Source of the DNA: Streptomyces zhihengii
GTDB lineage: Bacteria > Actinomycetota > Actinomycetes > Streptomycetales > Streptomycetaceae
NCBI RefSeq assembly: GCF_016919245.1
Contig: NZ_JAFEJA010000001.1
Span: forward strand, 4,603,501-4,667,500
DNA: 64,000 bases
Reading direction: 5' to 3'
In this document: positions 16,703 through 24,751 of the stretch, piece by piece
Layout: each line of letters starts with the position of its first letter
Position numbering within the stretch: position 1 is the stretch's first letter
Notes under the pieces: generated by a model
Seen by the model: only the letters and a program-made list of their open reading frames with translations
Database searches by the model: none
Told to the model about the DNA's origin: nothing
Made by a program: the position numbers and the translations under genes

Positions 16703-19700
16703 GTGAGCGTCAGGACGACCGAGGGGGCCGACCCGTTCGGGACTGCGCGGTTGCGGCGCGGGGTGCTCGATGCGTGGGGGGCGTCTCCCGCCCGTTTCCG
16801 GGAGGACGCGAACGCCGAGGAGGACCTCGCGCTCGGCGGCTACCGCGACCGCCTCGTCGTCGAGCTGGCGCAGAACGCCGCCGACGCCGCCGCCCGCGCG
16901 GGCGTCCCCGGGCGGCTGCGGCTGACGCTGCGTCCCGGCGGCCCGGACGACGGCGCCGGGACGCTCGCCGCCGCGAACACCGGCGCCCCCCTCGACGCCG
17001 CCGGCGCCGAATCGCTGAGCACCCTGCGCGCGTCAGCGAAGCGCGAGGGGCACGAGACCTCCGTCGGACGGTTCGGCGTCGGCTTCGCCGCCGTCCTCGC
17101 CGTCTCCGACGAGCCCGCCGTCGTCGGCCGGCACGGCGGCGTCCGCTGGTCGCTGGCCGAGGCCAGGGACCTCGCGCTTGAGGTCGCGAAGGGCGCCCCC
17201 GGTCTCGGCGACGAGCTGCGCCGCCGGGACGGGCACGTCCCGCTGCTGCGGCTGCCGCTGCCCGCCGAGGGCTCCGCGCCCGAGGGGTACGACACGGTCG
17301 TGGTGCTGCCGCTGCGCGACGGCGCCGCCGTGGATTTGGTGGAGCGCCTGCTCGCCGGGATCGACGACGCCCTGCTGCTGACGCTGCCCGGTCTCGCCGA
17401 GATCGTCGTCGAGACTCCGGACGGCGTCCGGGAGTTGCGGCGCGAGACCGAGGGCGCGTACGTGCGCGTCACGGACAGCGCCGCCGCCGAGCCCCGCCGC
17501 TGGCGGGTCGTCGGCCACGACGGTCCGATCGAGGCGGCGCTGCTCGCCGACCGCCCGGTCGAGGAGCGGCTGCGTCCGCACTGGGCGGTCACCTGGGCCG
17601 TCCCGGTGGACGGCGACGGCACGCCCGTCCGGCCCGGCACCGCGCCCGTGGTGCACGCGCCGACGCCGACCGACGAGCCCCTCGGCGTGCCCGCGCTGCT
17701 GATCGCCTCCCTGCCGCTGGACCCGACGCGGCGCCACCCCGCGCCCGGCCCGCTGACCGACTTCCTGGTGGAGCGGGCGGCCGACGCCTACGCCGAACTG
17801 CTCGGCGAGTGGCGGCCGGTGACGACCGGCACCATCGATCTGGTGCCCGGTCCGCTCGGCAAGGGCGAGCTCGACGGGGCGCTGCGCGCCGCCGTGCTGA
17901 AGCGGCTGCCCCGGGTCGCCTTCCTGGAGCCCGCGCTGCCCCGCGAGGGCGCGGGCGACGACTCCGGACCGGCCGCGGGCGACGACTCCGGGCTGCCGGA
18001 CCGGGAGACCCCGCCCGCGCTGCGCCCCATCGAGGCCGAGGTGCTGGAGGGCGGCGGTGCGGAGACGGTGCGGGTGCTGGCCGAGGTGCTGCCGAGCCTG
18101 CTGCCCGCCGGTCTGGAGCGCCGGGTCGAGCTGCGCACGCTGGGTGTCGCCCGGGTGCCGCTGACGGAGGCGATCGACCGCCTGGCCGGCCTGGAGCGGG
18201 CGCCGGAGTGGTGGCGCCGGCTCTACGACAGCCTCGCCGGTGTCGACCCGGACCGGCTGACCGGCCTGCCGGTGCCGCTCGCCGACGGGCGCACCACCAT
18301 CGGCCCCCGCCAGACGCTGCTGCCGCTCGCCGACACCCCGCCGCACCTGGCCCGTCTCGGCCTGAAGGTGGTCCACCCCGACGCGTCCCACCCGCTGCTG
18401 GAGAAGCTGGGCGCGCTGCCCGCGACGCCGCGGGCCGTGCTGACGACCCCGCAGGTGCGGGCCGCCGTCGCCGGATCGCTCGACGCCGGGGAGATCTGGG
18501 ACGAGGACGCGGACGCCCTCGACGCCGACGAGCTGGCGGAGACCGTGCTCGCCCTGGTGCGGGACGCCGAGCTGGAGCCGGGTGACGAGCCGTGGCTCGG
18601 CGCGCTGGCCCTCGCCGACGAGGACGGCGAGCTCGCGCCCGCCGGTGAACTCGTGTTGCCCGGCAGCCCGTTCGCCTCGGTGATGCGCGAGGGCGAGCTG
18701 GCGCTGTGCGACGCCGACCTGGCGGACCGCTGGGGCGAGCAGCCGCTCGCGGCCTGCGGCGTGCTGGCCGACTTCGCCCTGGCCCGGGCCACCGACGTCG
18801 TTCTCGATCCCGACGAACTGGAGCCCCGCGAGGGCGACTTCGCCGAGCCGGACGACGCCGGTCTGCTGGACGCGGTCGACGTCTGGTGCGAGGACGTGCT
18901 CGACCGGCTGCCCGACACCCCGCTGCCCCCGGTCGCCACGGAGATCGTCGCCGTGCGGGACCTCGACCTCGTCGACGACGACCGCTGGCCGCAGGCCCTC
19001 GCCCTGCTGGCGCAGCCCCCGCTGCGGGACGCGCTCACCCAGCCCGTGCGGGTGCTGCTCCCGGACGGCACCACGGAGACGGTCCGCCCGTACACCGCGT
19101 GGTGGCTGCGCGACCACCCGGTGCTCGACGGACGCCGCCCCGCGGGGCTGCGGGCGTCCGGCGCCGACCCGCTGCTGGAGGGCCTGTACGAGCCGGCCGA
19201 CACCACCGGCTTCGAGGACGCCCAGGTGCTGGGCGCCCTCGGGGTGCGCACCTCGGTGGCCGCGCTGCTCGACGAGCCCGGGGGCGCCGCGGAGCTGCTG
19301 TCCCGCCTGGCGGACCCGGAACGCCCGGTGCGCCCGGCCCAGTTGCACGCCCTGTACACCGCGCTCGCCGATCTCGACCCGGAGCAGGTGACGCTCCCCG
19401 ACGAGCTGCGGGCCGTCGTCGACGGCGAGGTGGTGGTCGTGGACGCCGCCGACGCGGTCGTCGCCGACACCCCCGACCTGCTGCCGCTCACCGCGGGGCT
19501 GCCGCTGCTGCCGGTGGCGCCCTCGCGCGCCGCCGACCTGGCGGAGCTGTTCCAGGTGCGCCGGCTCGGCGAGGCGGTCACGGCCGAGGTCACGACCGAG
19601 GGCGAGGAGCACGAGGTGCCCGCCTCGGTGCGCGTCCTGCTCGGCCCGGCGGCTCCCGAGACCTACGTCGAGCACGACGAACTCCTCGTCGGCGACACCG

Positions 19701-19876
19701 AACTGGACTGGCGCCGCACCCCGGACGGCACCATCCACGCCTCCACCTTCGAGGGCGTCGCGGCGGGCCTGGCCTGGGCCGCCGGCCAGTGGCCCCGCCG
19801 CTTCGAGGTCGCCGCCCTGCTGGAGGACGCCTCCCGCACGGCGGAACTGGAACGCGACCGCTGGTTCGACGCGTAG
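16703..19876 (+). CDS. Large Hsp90/sacsin-like GHKL ATPase
   Basis: GTG start with GGAG seven bases upstream; 1057 residues. Only the first 230 residues match a known fold: an Hsp90/sacsin-type GHKL ATPase with N-box ELAQNAADAA (Glu54, Asn58, Asp61), a degenerate G1 box (ANTGAPLD in place of DNGxG), the STLRASAK lid region and VGRFGVGF at 121-128. The remaining 800 residues are acidic, leucine-rich and without recognisable domains. ATP binding is likely; whether it hydrolyses ATP with the altered G1 box is open. Such proteins are conserved in Streptomyces without an assigned role; a chaperone-like role is inference. Followed by a convergent gene. Confidence 0.82.
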   Translation: MSVRTTEGADPFGTARLRRGVLDAWGASPARFREDANAEEDLALGGYRDRLVVELAQNAADAAARAGVPGRLRLTLRPGGPDDGAGTLAAANTGAPLDAAGAESLSTLRASAKREGHETSVGRFGVGFAAVLAVSDEPAVVGRHGGVRWSLAEARDLALEVAKGAPGLGDELRRRDGHVPLLRLPLPAEGSAPEGYDTVVVLPLRDGAAVDLVERLLAGIDDALLLTLPGLAEIVVETPDGVRELRRETEGAYVRVTDSAAAEPRRWRVVGHDGPIEAALLADRPVEERLRPHWAVTWAVPVDGDGTPVRPGTAPVVHAPTPTDEPLGVPALLIASLPLDPTRRHPAPGPLTDFLVERAADAYAELLGEWRPVTTGTIDLVPGPLGKGELDGALRAAVLKRLPRVAFLEPALPREGAGDDSGPAAGDDSGLPDRETPPALRPIEAEVLEGGGAETVRVLAEVLPSLLPAGLERRVELRTLGVARVPLTEAIDRLAGLERAPEWWRRLYDSLAGVDPDRLTGLPVPLADGRTTIGPRQTLLPLADTPPHLARLGLKVVHPDASHPLLEKLGALPATPRAVLTTPQVRAAVAGSLDAGEIWDEDADALDADELAETVLALVRDAELEPGDEPWLGALALADEDGELAPAGELVLPGSPFASVMREGELALCDADLADRWGEQPLAACGVLADFALARATDVVLDPDELEPREGDFAEPDDAGLLDAVDVWCEDVLDRLPDTPLPPVATEIVAVRDLDLVDDDRWPQALALLAQPPLRDALTQPVRVLLPDGTTETVRPYTAWWLRDHPVLDGRRPAGLRASGADPLLEGLYEPADTTGFEDAQVLGALGVRTSVAALLDEPGGAAELLSRLADPERPVRPAQLHALYTALADLDPEQVTLPDELRAVVDGEVVVVDAADAVVADTPDLLPLTAGLPLLPVAPSRAADLAELFQVRRLGEAVTAEVTTEGEEHEVPASVRVLLGPAAPETYVEHDELLVGDTELDWRRTPDGTIHASTFEGVAAGLAWAAGQWPRRFEVAALLEDASRTAELERDRWFDA

Positions 19877-19938
19877 GCCGGAGGCGGTGACGGGGACCAC
19901 CCGCGCCCCGGTGACCCGCCCTCGGCGCCGCCGGACTG

Positions 19939-21267
19939 TCAGCTTGCCGCCGCCAGGGCGCCCTGACGGCAGTCGCGGCACTGCTCCGTCCCTGCGGAGC
20001 GGAAGGCGAGCCCGCATCCGTCGCAGGTCACCATCGGCAGGACCGGGGGAGGGGCGGGCAACTCGGGCAGTGGCGGAGGGAGTTCGCGCAGCCGGTGGGC
20101 GAGGATGCGGGCGGGGCGGGCCAGCAGGCGGGCGGGGAGGCGGTCCGTGAGGTGGGCGGTGAGGTCCTCGGGCTCCACGCCCCCGGCCAGCCATCGGCAC
20201 ACGGCGGGGACGAGGTCGGCGGTTTCGCGGCGGGAGAGGATCAGCCGCCGGTCGACGAGCCGCAGCGAGGCGAGGATCACCTCGGCGCGGGGGTCCGGAT
20301 CGGGTGGCGCGTCCGTCTCGTGGGCGGGGGGTGCGGTGTGCTCCCGGGCGGGCGGCGCGGCCGCTTGCGGGGCCGGCGGGGCTTGCGTGTCGCGGGCGGG
20401 TGGCGCGGCCGTTTCCGGGGCCGGTGGCGCTTGCGTGTCGCGGGCGGACGGCGCGTCCGACTCCGGGCCGCTGCCGGGGTGGTTGGCCTCCTGCGGAGGA
20501 GCGGGGGCCGCCGGGGTGCCCTGAGCGGGCGGGCGGTCGCGTGTCGTGCGCCGGGTGTCCGCGCCGTCGCCCGAGGGGGCCGGGGCGCCCTGCGTCGCGT
20601 CACCCACAGGCGGGTGGTCCGGCGTCACGTCCCCCGCGTCGGGGCCGTCCCCCGTCGCGCCCCGCGCCTCACGCGTCTGCCGGGCGGGAGCCGCCACGGA
20701 GGCCGCGCACACATCGCCCGGGGGTGCCCCGGTGCCGGGGCGCGGGGCGCGGCGAGGTGACGCGGCGCGGCGGGTGCCCGGGCGGGCCGGGTGGCCGGCG
20801 GGCGGGACGTCGTGGAAGAACGTCCGCGTCCCGACCCGGCCCCACGGGCCGCGCTCCACGCGGCGCGCGAGGTAGCCGTCCGTCTCCAGCTCCCGCAGGG
20901 CGCGGGAGATCAGCGTCTCGCCCTCGGTGAAGTGCTCGCAGAGGGCGTCGATGCTCACGGCGGCGCCGTCGGGCAGCGACAGGATGTAGCCCGCGACACC
21001 CACCGTGACCGCGCTTCCGGGGCGCTGGAGCAGGGAGTTGGCGATCACCGTGAAGTCGGCGGTGAGCCGGGTGCGGACATGGATCACGCCGGACCTCGGA
21101 GTTCCGGGCGTCGAAGCCCCGGCGGACGGAGCTCCGGGCGTCGAAGCCCTGGCGGACGGAGCTCCGGGCGTCGAAGCCCCGGCGGACGGAGTTCCGGACA
21201 TCGAGGCTCCGGAGGGCGGAGCTCCGGCGGGCGCGCACGGGGGCGCGTTAAACTGCGTGGCAGCCAT
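19939..21267 (-). CDS. Winged-helix DNA-binding protein with low-complexity linker and zinc ribbon
   Basis: A 442-residue protein. Residues 10-58 are an Ala/Gly/Ser/Thr/Pro tail made of five 10-residue units (GASTPGAPSA type). Residues 62-150 form a winged helix-turn-helix (LLQRPGSAVTVGVAGYILSL, then TLISRALRELETDGYL) close to MarR or replication-initiator folds. Residues 155-330 are Pro/Ala-rich with APPAxDTQ repeats, followed by a helical domain, and residues 410-435 hold CDGC-x11-CRDC, a probable zinc ribbon. Likely a transcription factor or nucleoid-type protein. Convergent with the Hsp90-like gene. Confidence 0.75.
   Translation of the reverse strand: MAATQFNAPPCAPAGAPPSGASMSGTPSAGASTPGAPSARASTPGAPSAGASTPGTPRSGVIHVRTRLTADFTVIANSLLQRPGSAVTVGVAGYILSLPDGAAVSIDALCEHFTEGETLISRALRELETDGYLARRVERGPWGRVGTRTFFHDVPPAGHPARPGTRRAASPRRAPRPGTGAPPGDVCAASVAAPARQTREARGATGDGPDAGDVTPDHPPVGDATQGAPAPSGDGADTRRTTRDRPPAQGTPAAPAPPQEANHPGSGPESDAPSARDTQAPPAPETAAPPARDTQAPPAPQAAAPPAREHTAPPAHETDAPPDPDPRAEVILASLRLVDRRLILSRRETADLVPAVCRWLAGGVEPEDLTAHLTDRLPARLLARPARILAHRLRELPPPLPELPAPPPVLPMVTCDGCGLAFRSAGTEQCRDCRQGALAAAS
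21110..21230. repeat. In-frame 30-bp tandem repeat
   Basis: Four to five copies of a 30-base unit (CCGGGCGTCGAAGCCC then TGGCGGACGGAGCT or a variant) encode the 10-residue repeats at the N-terminus of the winged-helix protein. Because the period is a multiple of three, copy-number change would lengthen or shorten the tail without breaking the frame. Confidence 0.8.
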
Positions 21268-21538
21268 CGGGAAGGGTCTTCTTCCAGATCGGTGAGGCCC
21301 TCGATCGGGATTGCCGTCCCGGCCGGGGGCCGCATATGTCTTCGGTTGTTGCGGCGAACGTAGCCGCCGCCTTCCCGCCCCCGCAAGCTCATCACCCGTC
21401 CGGGTGACGGGCGGGAGGGGAGGGAGGGCAGGGGTTCTTTCCCCCGGGTTCTTTCAGGGAGTTCGTGGCCCACCGGCCCCCCGTGGACCACGCCCCGGTG
21501 GGCCCGGCACGCGGCTCACGGGCCGGGGCCCGGCGGGC

Positions 21539-21751
21539 TCAGAGGCGGTCGTCGGCCTTCAGGCCGTCCACGAAGGCGGCCCAGCCGGCCGGTGCGAACA
21601 CCAGGTGCGGCAGGTGCGGCGCCTTGCTGTCACGCACCGGGATCACGCCGGGGACCCCGTCCGCCACCTCGACGCAGTTCCCACCCTCCTGATTGCTGTG
21701 ACTGCTCTTTCGCCAGACGGCGTTGTGCAGGGGAAGGGCGTCTCGGGTCAC
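21539..21751 (-). CDS. DUF397 family small protein
   Basis: A 70-residue protein with the DUF397 pattern WRKSSHSNQEGGNCVEVAD...VRDSKAP...FAPAGWAAFVDGLK. It starts at GTG 21751 with GGAGGAGG five bases upstream, inside the 3' end of the XRE gene. DUF397 proteins pair with XRE/DUF5753 regulators in Streptomyces and act as small antagonists or partners in WhiJ-like developmental switches; their molecular role is only partly known. Its intact frame contrasts with the frameshifted XRE gene upstream. Confidence 0.9.
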   Translation of the reverse strand: MTRDALPLHNAVWRKSSHSNQEGGNCVEVADGVPGVIPVRDSKAPHLPHLVFAPAGWAAFVDGLKADDRL

Positions 21752-22572
21752 GGTGGTCCTCCTCCATCGCGGATCGGATCAGTTCGAGCGACCTGCGCGG
21801 GGGCAGGGCCGCCGTCCGGAGCCGATCGTAGGACACCGCGAACCGCCGTACGTCGGACGGATCTTCGAAGAGGCGCCCGTGGTCCGCGCCCTCCGTGTAG
21901 GCGACTTCGGAGCCGTCGGGCAGCGTGAGCACGGTGAGTGAGCCGCCCAGCATGTCGTGCTCGCCCTCCGTGAAGGGAAGCACCTGCACGGTGATGTGGC
22001 GTTTCCCCGGCGGCCGTCAGCAGCGCGGCGAGCTGGCGGCGCATGACCTCGGCCCCGCCGATCCGCTTGCGCAGCACCGTCTCGTCCAGGATCACCAGCA
22101 GTTCCGGGCGGTCGTCCGAGGCCAGGCGCTTCTGCCGCTCCATCCGGGCGGCGAGGCGCTCCTCCAGGTGCTCGGCGTCCCGGTGGGACAGGCCGACGCT
22201 CAGGACCGTCCGGGCGTACTCCTCGGTCTGGAGCAGGCCCGGCACCACATGGGCCGCGTACTCACGGATGGAGACGGCCCGCGCCGCGTAGGCCATGAAC
22301 GTCCGCGACCAGTCGGGGAACGCCTCGCGGTGGACGTGCGGCCACAGGTCGACCAGCAGGCCGTCGGCGCCCAGTGCCGCGTCGAGCGCCCGCGCCAGCT
22401 CCCGCGTCGGCCGGGCGCCCGAGGCCCGTTCCACCTGGGTGATCCGGGTGCTCACCACATGGGTGCGCGGCCCGAGTTGGGCCTGGGTGAGACCGGCCGC
22501 CGTGCGCAGCCTGCGCACCCGGGAGCCGAAGAGGGCGGCCATCGACGCGTCCGGATCGATGTCCTTGGCCAT
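21748..22572 (-). pseudogene. XRE/DUF5753 regulator with frameshift (WhiJ-like)
   Basis: ATG at 22572. The first 190 codons encode an XRE helix-turn-helix (FGSRVRRLRTAAGLTQAQLG) and the start of a DUF5753 domain (ARAVSIREYAAHVVPGLLQTEEYARTVL). At about 22005-22008 the frame is lost in a run of four cytosines (plus strand): the expected continuation HITVQVLPFTEGEHDMLGGS is found in another frame, from about 22000 down to 21630. Removing one base from the run gives the smooth junction LLTAAGKRHITVQV. The frame as written ends at 21748 in missense sequence. Either a real one-base insertion inactivated the gene or it is a homopolymer sequencing error. The corrected frame would overrun the DUF397 start, so the true 3' end is uncertain. 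Confidence 0.7.
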
Positions 22573-22682
22573 GGGCTCACTCCCGTTCCTTACGGCTGGT
22601 GATGTAAGGCCGTACACCCTTCCGACCCTAGGGCCGCGCCAGCACGCTTGACCACGGAAGGTCACCATCCGTACACCCACGG

Positions 22683-23312
22683 GTGGTGCTCGTGGCGACA
22701 GGGACGAACAGGACGGGCGACGCGGTGCGGGAGACCACGACGACACGGGGCACGGACCCCGCACGGACGGAACAGGGCGACGGACGAGAGGAGTTCGCGC
22801 CGACGGAGCAGGGCGACGCACGCGAGGAGCTCGCGCCGACGGAACAGGGCGACAGGAGCGAGCAGGTCGCGCGGACGGAACAGGGCCACGGACGCGAGGA
22901 GTTCGCGGCGATGTTCGGGGCCACCCGGCGCGGGGCGCGCCTCGCCCGCCGGGTCGCGGTGCGGCATCTCGCCGCGTGGGGCCACCACCCCGGAACGGAC
23001 CTCTCCGAGACCGTCGCCCTCCTGGTGGCCGAGCTGGCGGGCAACGCGGTCCGCCACGGCCGGGTGCCGGGCCGCGACTTCCGGCTGGCCCTGCGCCTGG
23101 ACCGGGCGCGGGCACTGGTGCGCGTCGAGGTCGCGGACGCGTGCGCGCTGCTGCCGCCTGCGGTGCGGCCGCAGCCCGCCGACGACGACGAGTCCGGGCG
23201 CGGGCTGCTGCTGGTGGAAGCGCTCGCCGACCGCTGGGGCGCCGAGCCGCGCGACCCGGTCGGCAAGACGGTGTGGGCCGAGGTGTCGGCGGCGGCGGGC
23301 GGGGACCGGTAG
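22683..23312 (+). CDS. ATP-binding regulatory protein (HATPase_c, anti-sigma/AbaA type) with 12-residue repeats
   Basis: A 209-residue frame. Residues 85-205 form a compact HATPase fold like anti-sigma factor kinases: LLVAELAGNAVRHGR (N-box), then RVEVADACA and DDDESGRGLLLVEALADRWG. Residues 28-75 are four near-copies of a 12-residue unit (TEQGDGREEFAP type), encoded by a 36-base minisatellite. The start is uncertain: GTG 22683 has no close ribosome site, and GTGs at 22686 and 22692 or ATG 22911 are alternatives. Together with the divergent XRE and DUF397 genes it forms the trio seen at whiJ-like loci of Streptomyces. Confidence 0.75.
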   Translation: MVLVATGTNRTGDAVRETTTTRGTDPARTEQGDGREEFAPTEQGDAREELAPTEQGDRSEQVARTEQGHGREEFAAMFGATRRGARLARRVAVRHLAAWGHHPGTDLSETVALLVAELAGNAVRHGRVPGRDFRLALRLDRARALVRVEVADACALLPPAVRPQPADDDESGRGLLLVEALADRWGAEPRDPVGKTVWAEVSAAAGGDR

Positions 23313-23463
23313 GGTCGGGATCATGACTGCCGGGTCGGCCACGTGCCGCACACAAGAGAGCCGCCCGGCTGCCGCGTGACCTCGCGGCGGGCCAGGGGCC
23401 CGCCCGTCTCTCCGCGTCTTCCCCTTCATCGAGGATCCGGCCCGGAGAGAGAGTCACCCCGCC

Positions 23464-23871
23464 ATGCAGCAGCAGTATTCGCCCGTCACCACCGTGCAGT
23501 TGAACCACACCGCCGTCTATGCCAGGGACCGGCGGCTGTCCGCCGACTTCCTCGCCGCCGTCCTGGGGGTCGAGGTGGGCGCGCCGTTCGGCCCGTTCCT
23601 CCCCGTCGACCTGGGCAACGGCGTGACGCTGGACTACTACGAGCTCACCGACGAGCCCGTCCAGTCGCAGCACTACGCCTTCCTCGTCCCCGACGAGGAG
23701 TTCGACGGCATGATCGCCCGGCTGGAGGCCCTCGGGGTGACCTACTACGCCGACCCGCCCCACACCGAACCCGGCGCGGTCAACCACCTCTTCGGCGGCC
23801 GGGGCGCCTACTTCGACGATCCCTCGGGCCACAACATGGAGATCATGACCCGGCCCTACGCCCGGCCGTGA
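23464..23871 (+). CDS. VOC/glyoxalase-fold protein
   Basis: ATG 23464, with GGAGAGAGAG about ten bases upstream; 135 residues. Two beta-alpha-beta-beta-beta halves are visible: LNHTAVYARDRRLSADFLAAVLG and FDGMIARLEALG...YFDDPSGHNMEIM. Possible metal ligands are His15, His70 and Glu126, as in dioxygenases and glyoxalases of this superfamily. Substrate unknown. The gene ends in a strong hairpin that starts just before its stop codon and looks like its terminator. Confidence 0.85.
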   Translation: MQQQYSPVTTVQLNHTAVYARDRRLSADFLAAVLGVEVGAPFGPFLPVDLGNGVTLDYYELTDEPVQSQHYAFLVPDEEFDGMIARLEALGVTYYADPPHTEPGAVNHLFGGRGAYFDDPSGHNMEIMTRPYARP

Positions 23872-23905
23872 CGGGCGTGGCCCGAGCGGCGGCGCCCGTC
23901 ACGGC
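23865..23905 (+). terminator. Hairpin terminator of the VOC gene
   Basis: Perfect 13-base arms GCCGTGACGGGCG and CGCCCGTCACGGC separated by 15 bases. The left arm includes the stop codon of the VOC gene. There is no U-tract, as is usual in Streptomyces. Confidence 0.7.
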
Positions 23906-24066
23906 GCCGCCGCCCGGGCCGGGCCCCGCGGCGACGCGGATCGCCCTCCCCACCCGCTGGGCTCGGCTATTGCGGTGAGCCGCAACAGCATCGTCGGACC
24001 GCCCTCACCTCGGTGATCCTGGTCCTGCCGGGGGACGCCGGGCACGATCCGAACCGAGGGGGACAC

Positions 24067-24663
24067 ATGGGCAGCAGAGGATGGAAGCCGGTCATCGTCG
24101 CGCTGAGCGCCGCGATCGCGACCGTACTTCCCATGAGCACGGCGCAGGCGGACTACCCGGGGAACTCGGATTCCTTCGGCACCACGTTCGTGGACGGCGA
24201 CGGTGTTCTCACCGACGACTTCGGCGACCACTTCGACGAGCTCGGGAACTCGCTGTGCCAGGGCTGCGGGGAGTCGTCGAACACCGACATCGTCATGTTG
24301 TGGCAGAGCATCCTGGTCGCCGAGCACCACCTGAACTTCTCGGAGGTGGACGGGGACTTCGGGCCCAGGACCAAGGCCGCCACCGTCAAGTGGCAGCAGA
24401 GCCGGGGGCTCCTCGCCGACGGCATGGTCGGCGACGCCACCTGGAGCAGGGCCGACGACCGGCTCGTCTGGGTCGGCTCGACCGGCTCGACCGTGCGGTA
24501 CAAGAGCGCCGGCGACTTCGGATTCGTGGAACTCCACCGCGGCGACAGCGACAAGTACCGCGACGGGGGTGCCTACCACCTTCACAAGGTCATGCAGGGG
24601 GACGGCGTTGACGTCTACACCGGCAGCACCCGCATCTTCCACCGCGTCAAGACGATCAGCTAG
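24067..24663 (+). CDS. Secreted peptidoglycan-binding domain protein
   Basis: ATG 24067 after GGGGGAC; 198 residues. A Sec signal peptide (WKPVIVALSAAIATVLP, cleavage likely after TAQA, residue about 28) precedes a PG_binding_1-type helical domain (residues 60-130, DIVMLWQSILVAEHH...VDGDFGPRTKAATVKWQQSRGLLADGMVGDATW). The last 60 residues are beta-rich and unassigned. Two Cys (LCQGCG) just before the domain may form a disulfide. Likely exported and cell-wall associated. It converges on the peptide-export cassette, separated by a strong bidirectional hairpin. Confidence 0.85.
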   Translation: MGSRGWKPVIVALSAAIATVLPMSTAQADYPGNSDSFGTTFVDGDGVLTDDFGDHFDELGNSLCQGCGESSNTDIVMLWQSILVAEHHLNFSEVDGDFGPRTKAATVKWQQSRGLLADGMVGDATWSRADDRLVWVGSTGSTVRYKSAGDFGFVELHRGDSDKYRDGGAYHLHKVMQGDGVDVYTGSTRIFHRVKTIS

Positions 24664-24676
24664 GGCACGGGCGTGC

Positions 24677-24722
24677 GCCCCCTGCCGCCGCCCGCCTGAC
24701 ACGGCGGGCGGCGGCAGGGGGC
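24677..24722. terminator. Bidirectional hairpin terminator
   Basis: Perfect 20-base arms beginning GCCCCCTGCCGCC and ending GGCGGCAGGGGGC, with a six-base TGACAC loop. It lies between convergent genes (peptidoglycan-binding protein and ABC exporter) and can serve both. Confidence 0.85.
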
Positions 24723-24751
24723 GTCGTCGGCTGCCCTCGGCACCGCGTCCG

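Noticed and set aside
17033..20200. Long minus-strand open frame opposite the Hsp90-like ATPase
   Set aside because: Antisense artefact of GC bias; no motifs.
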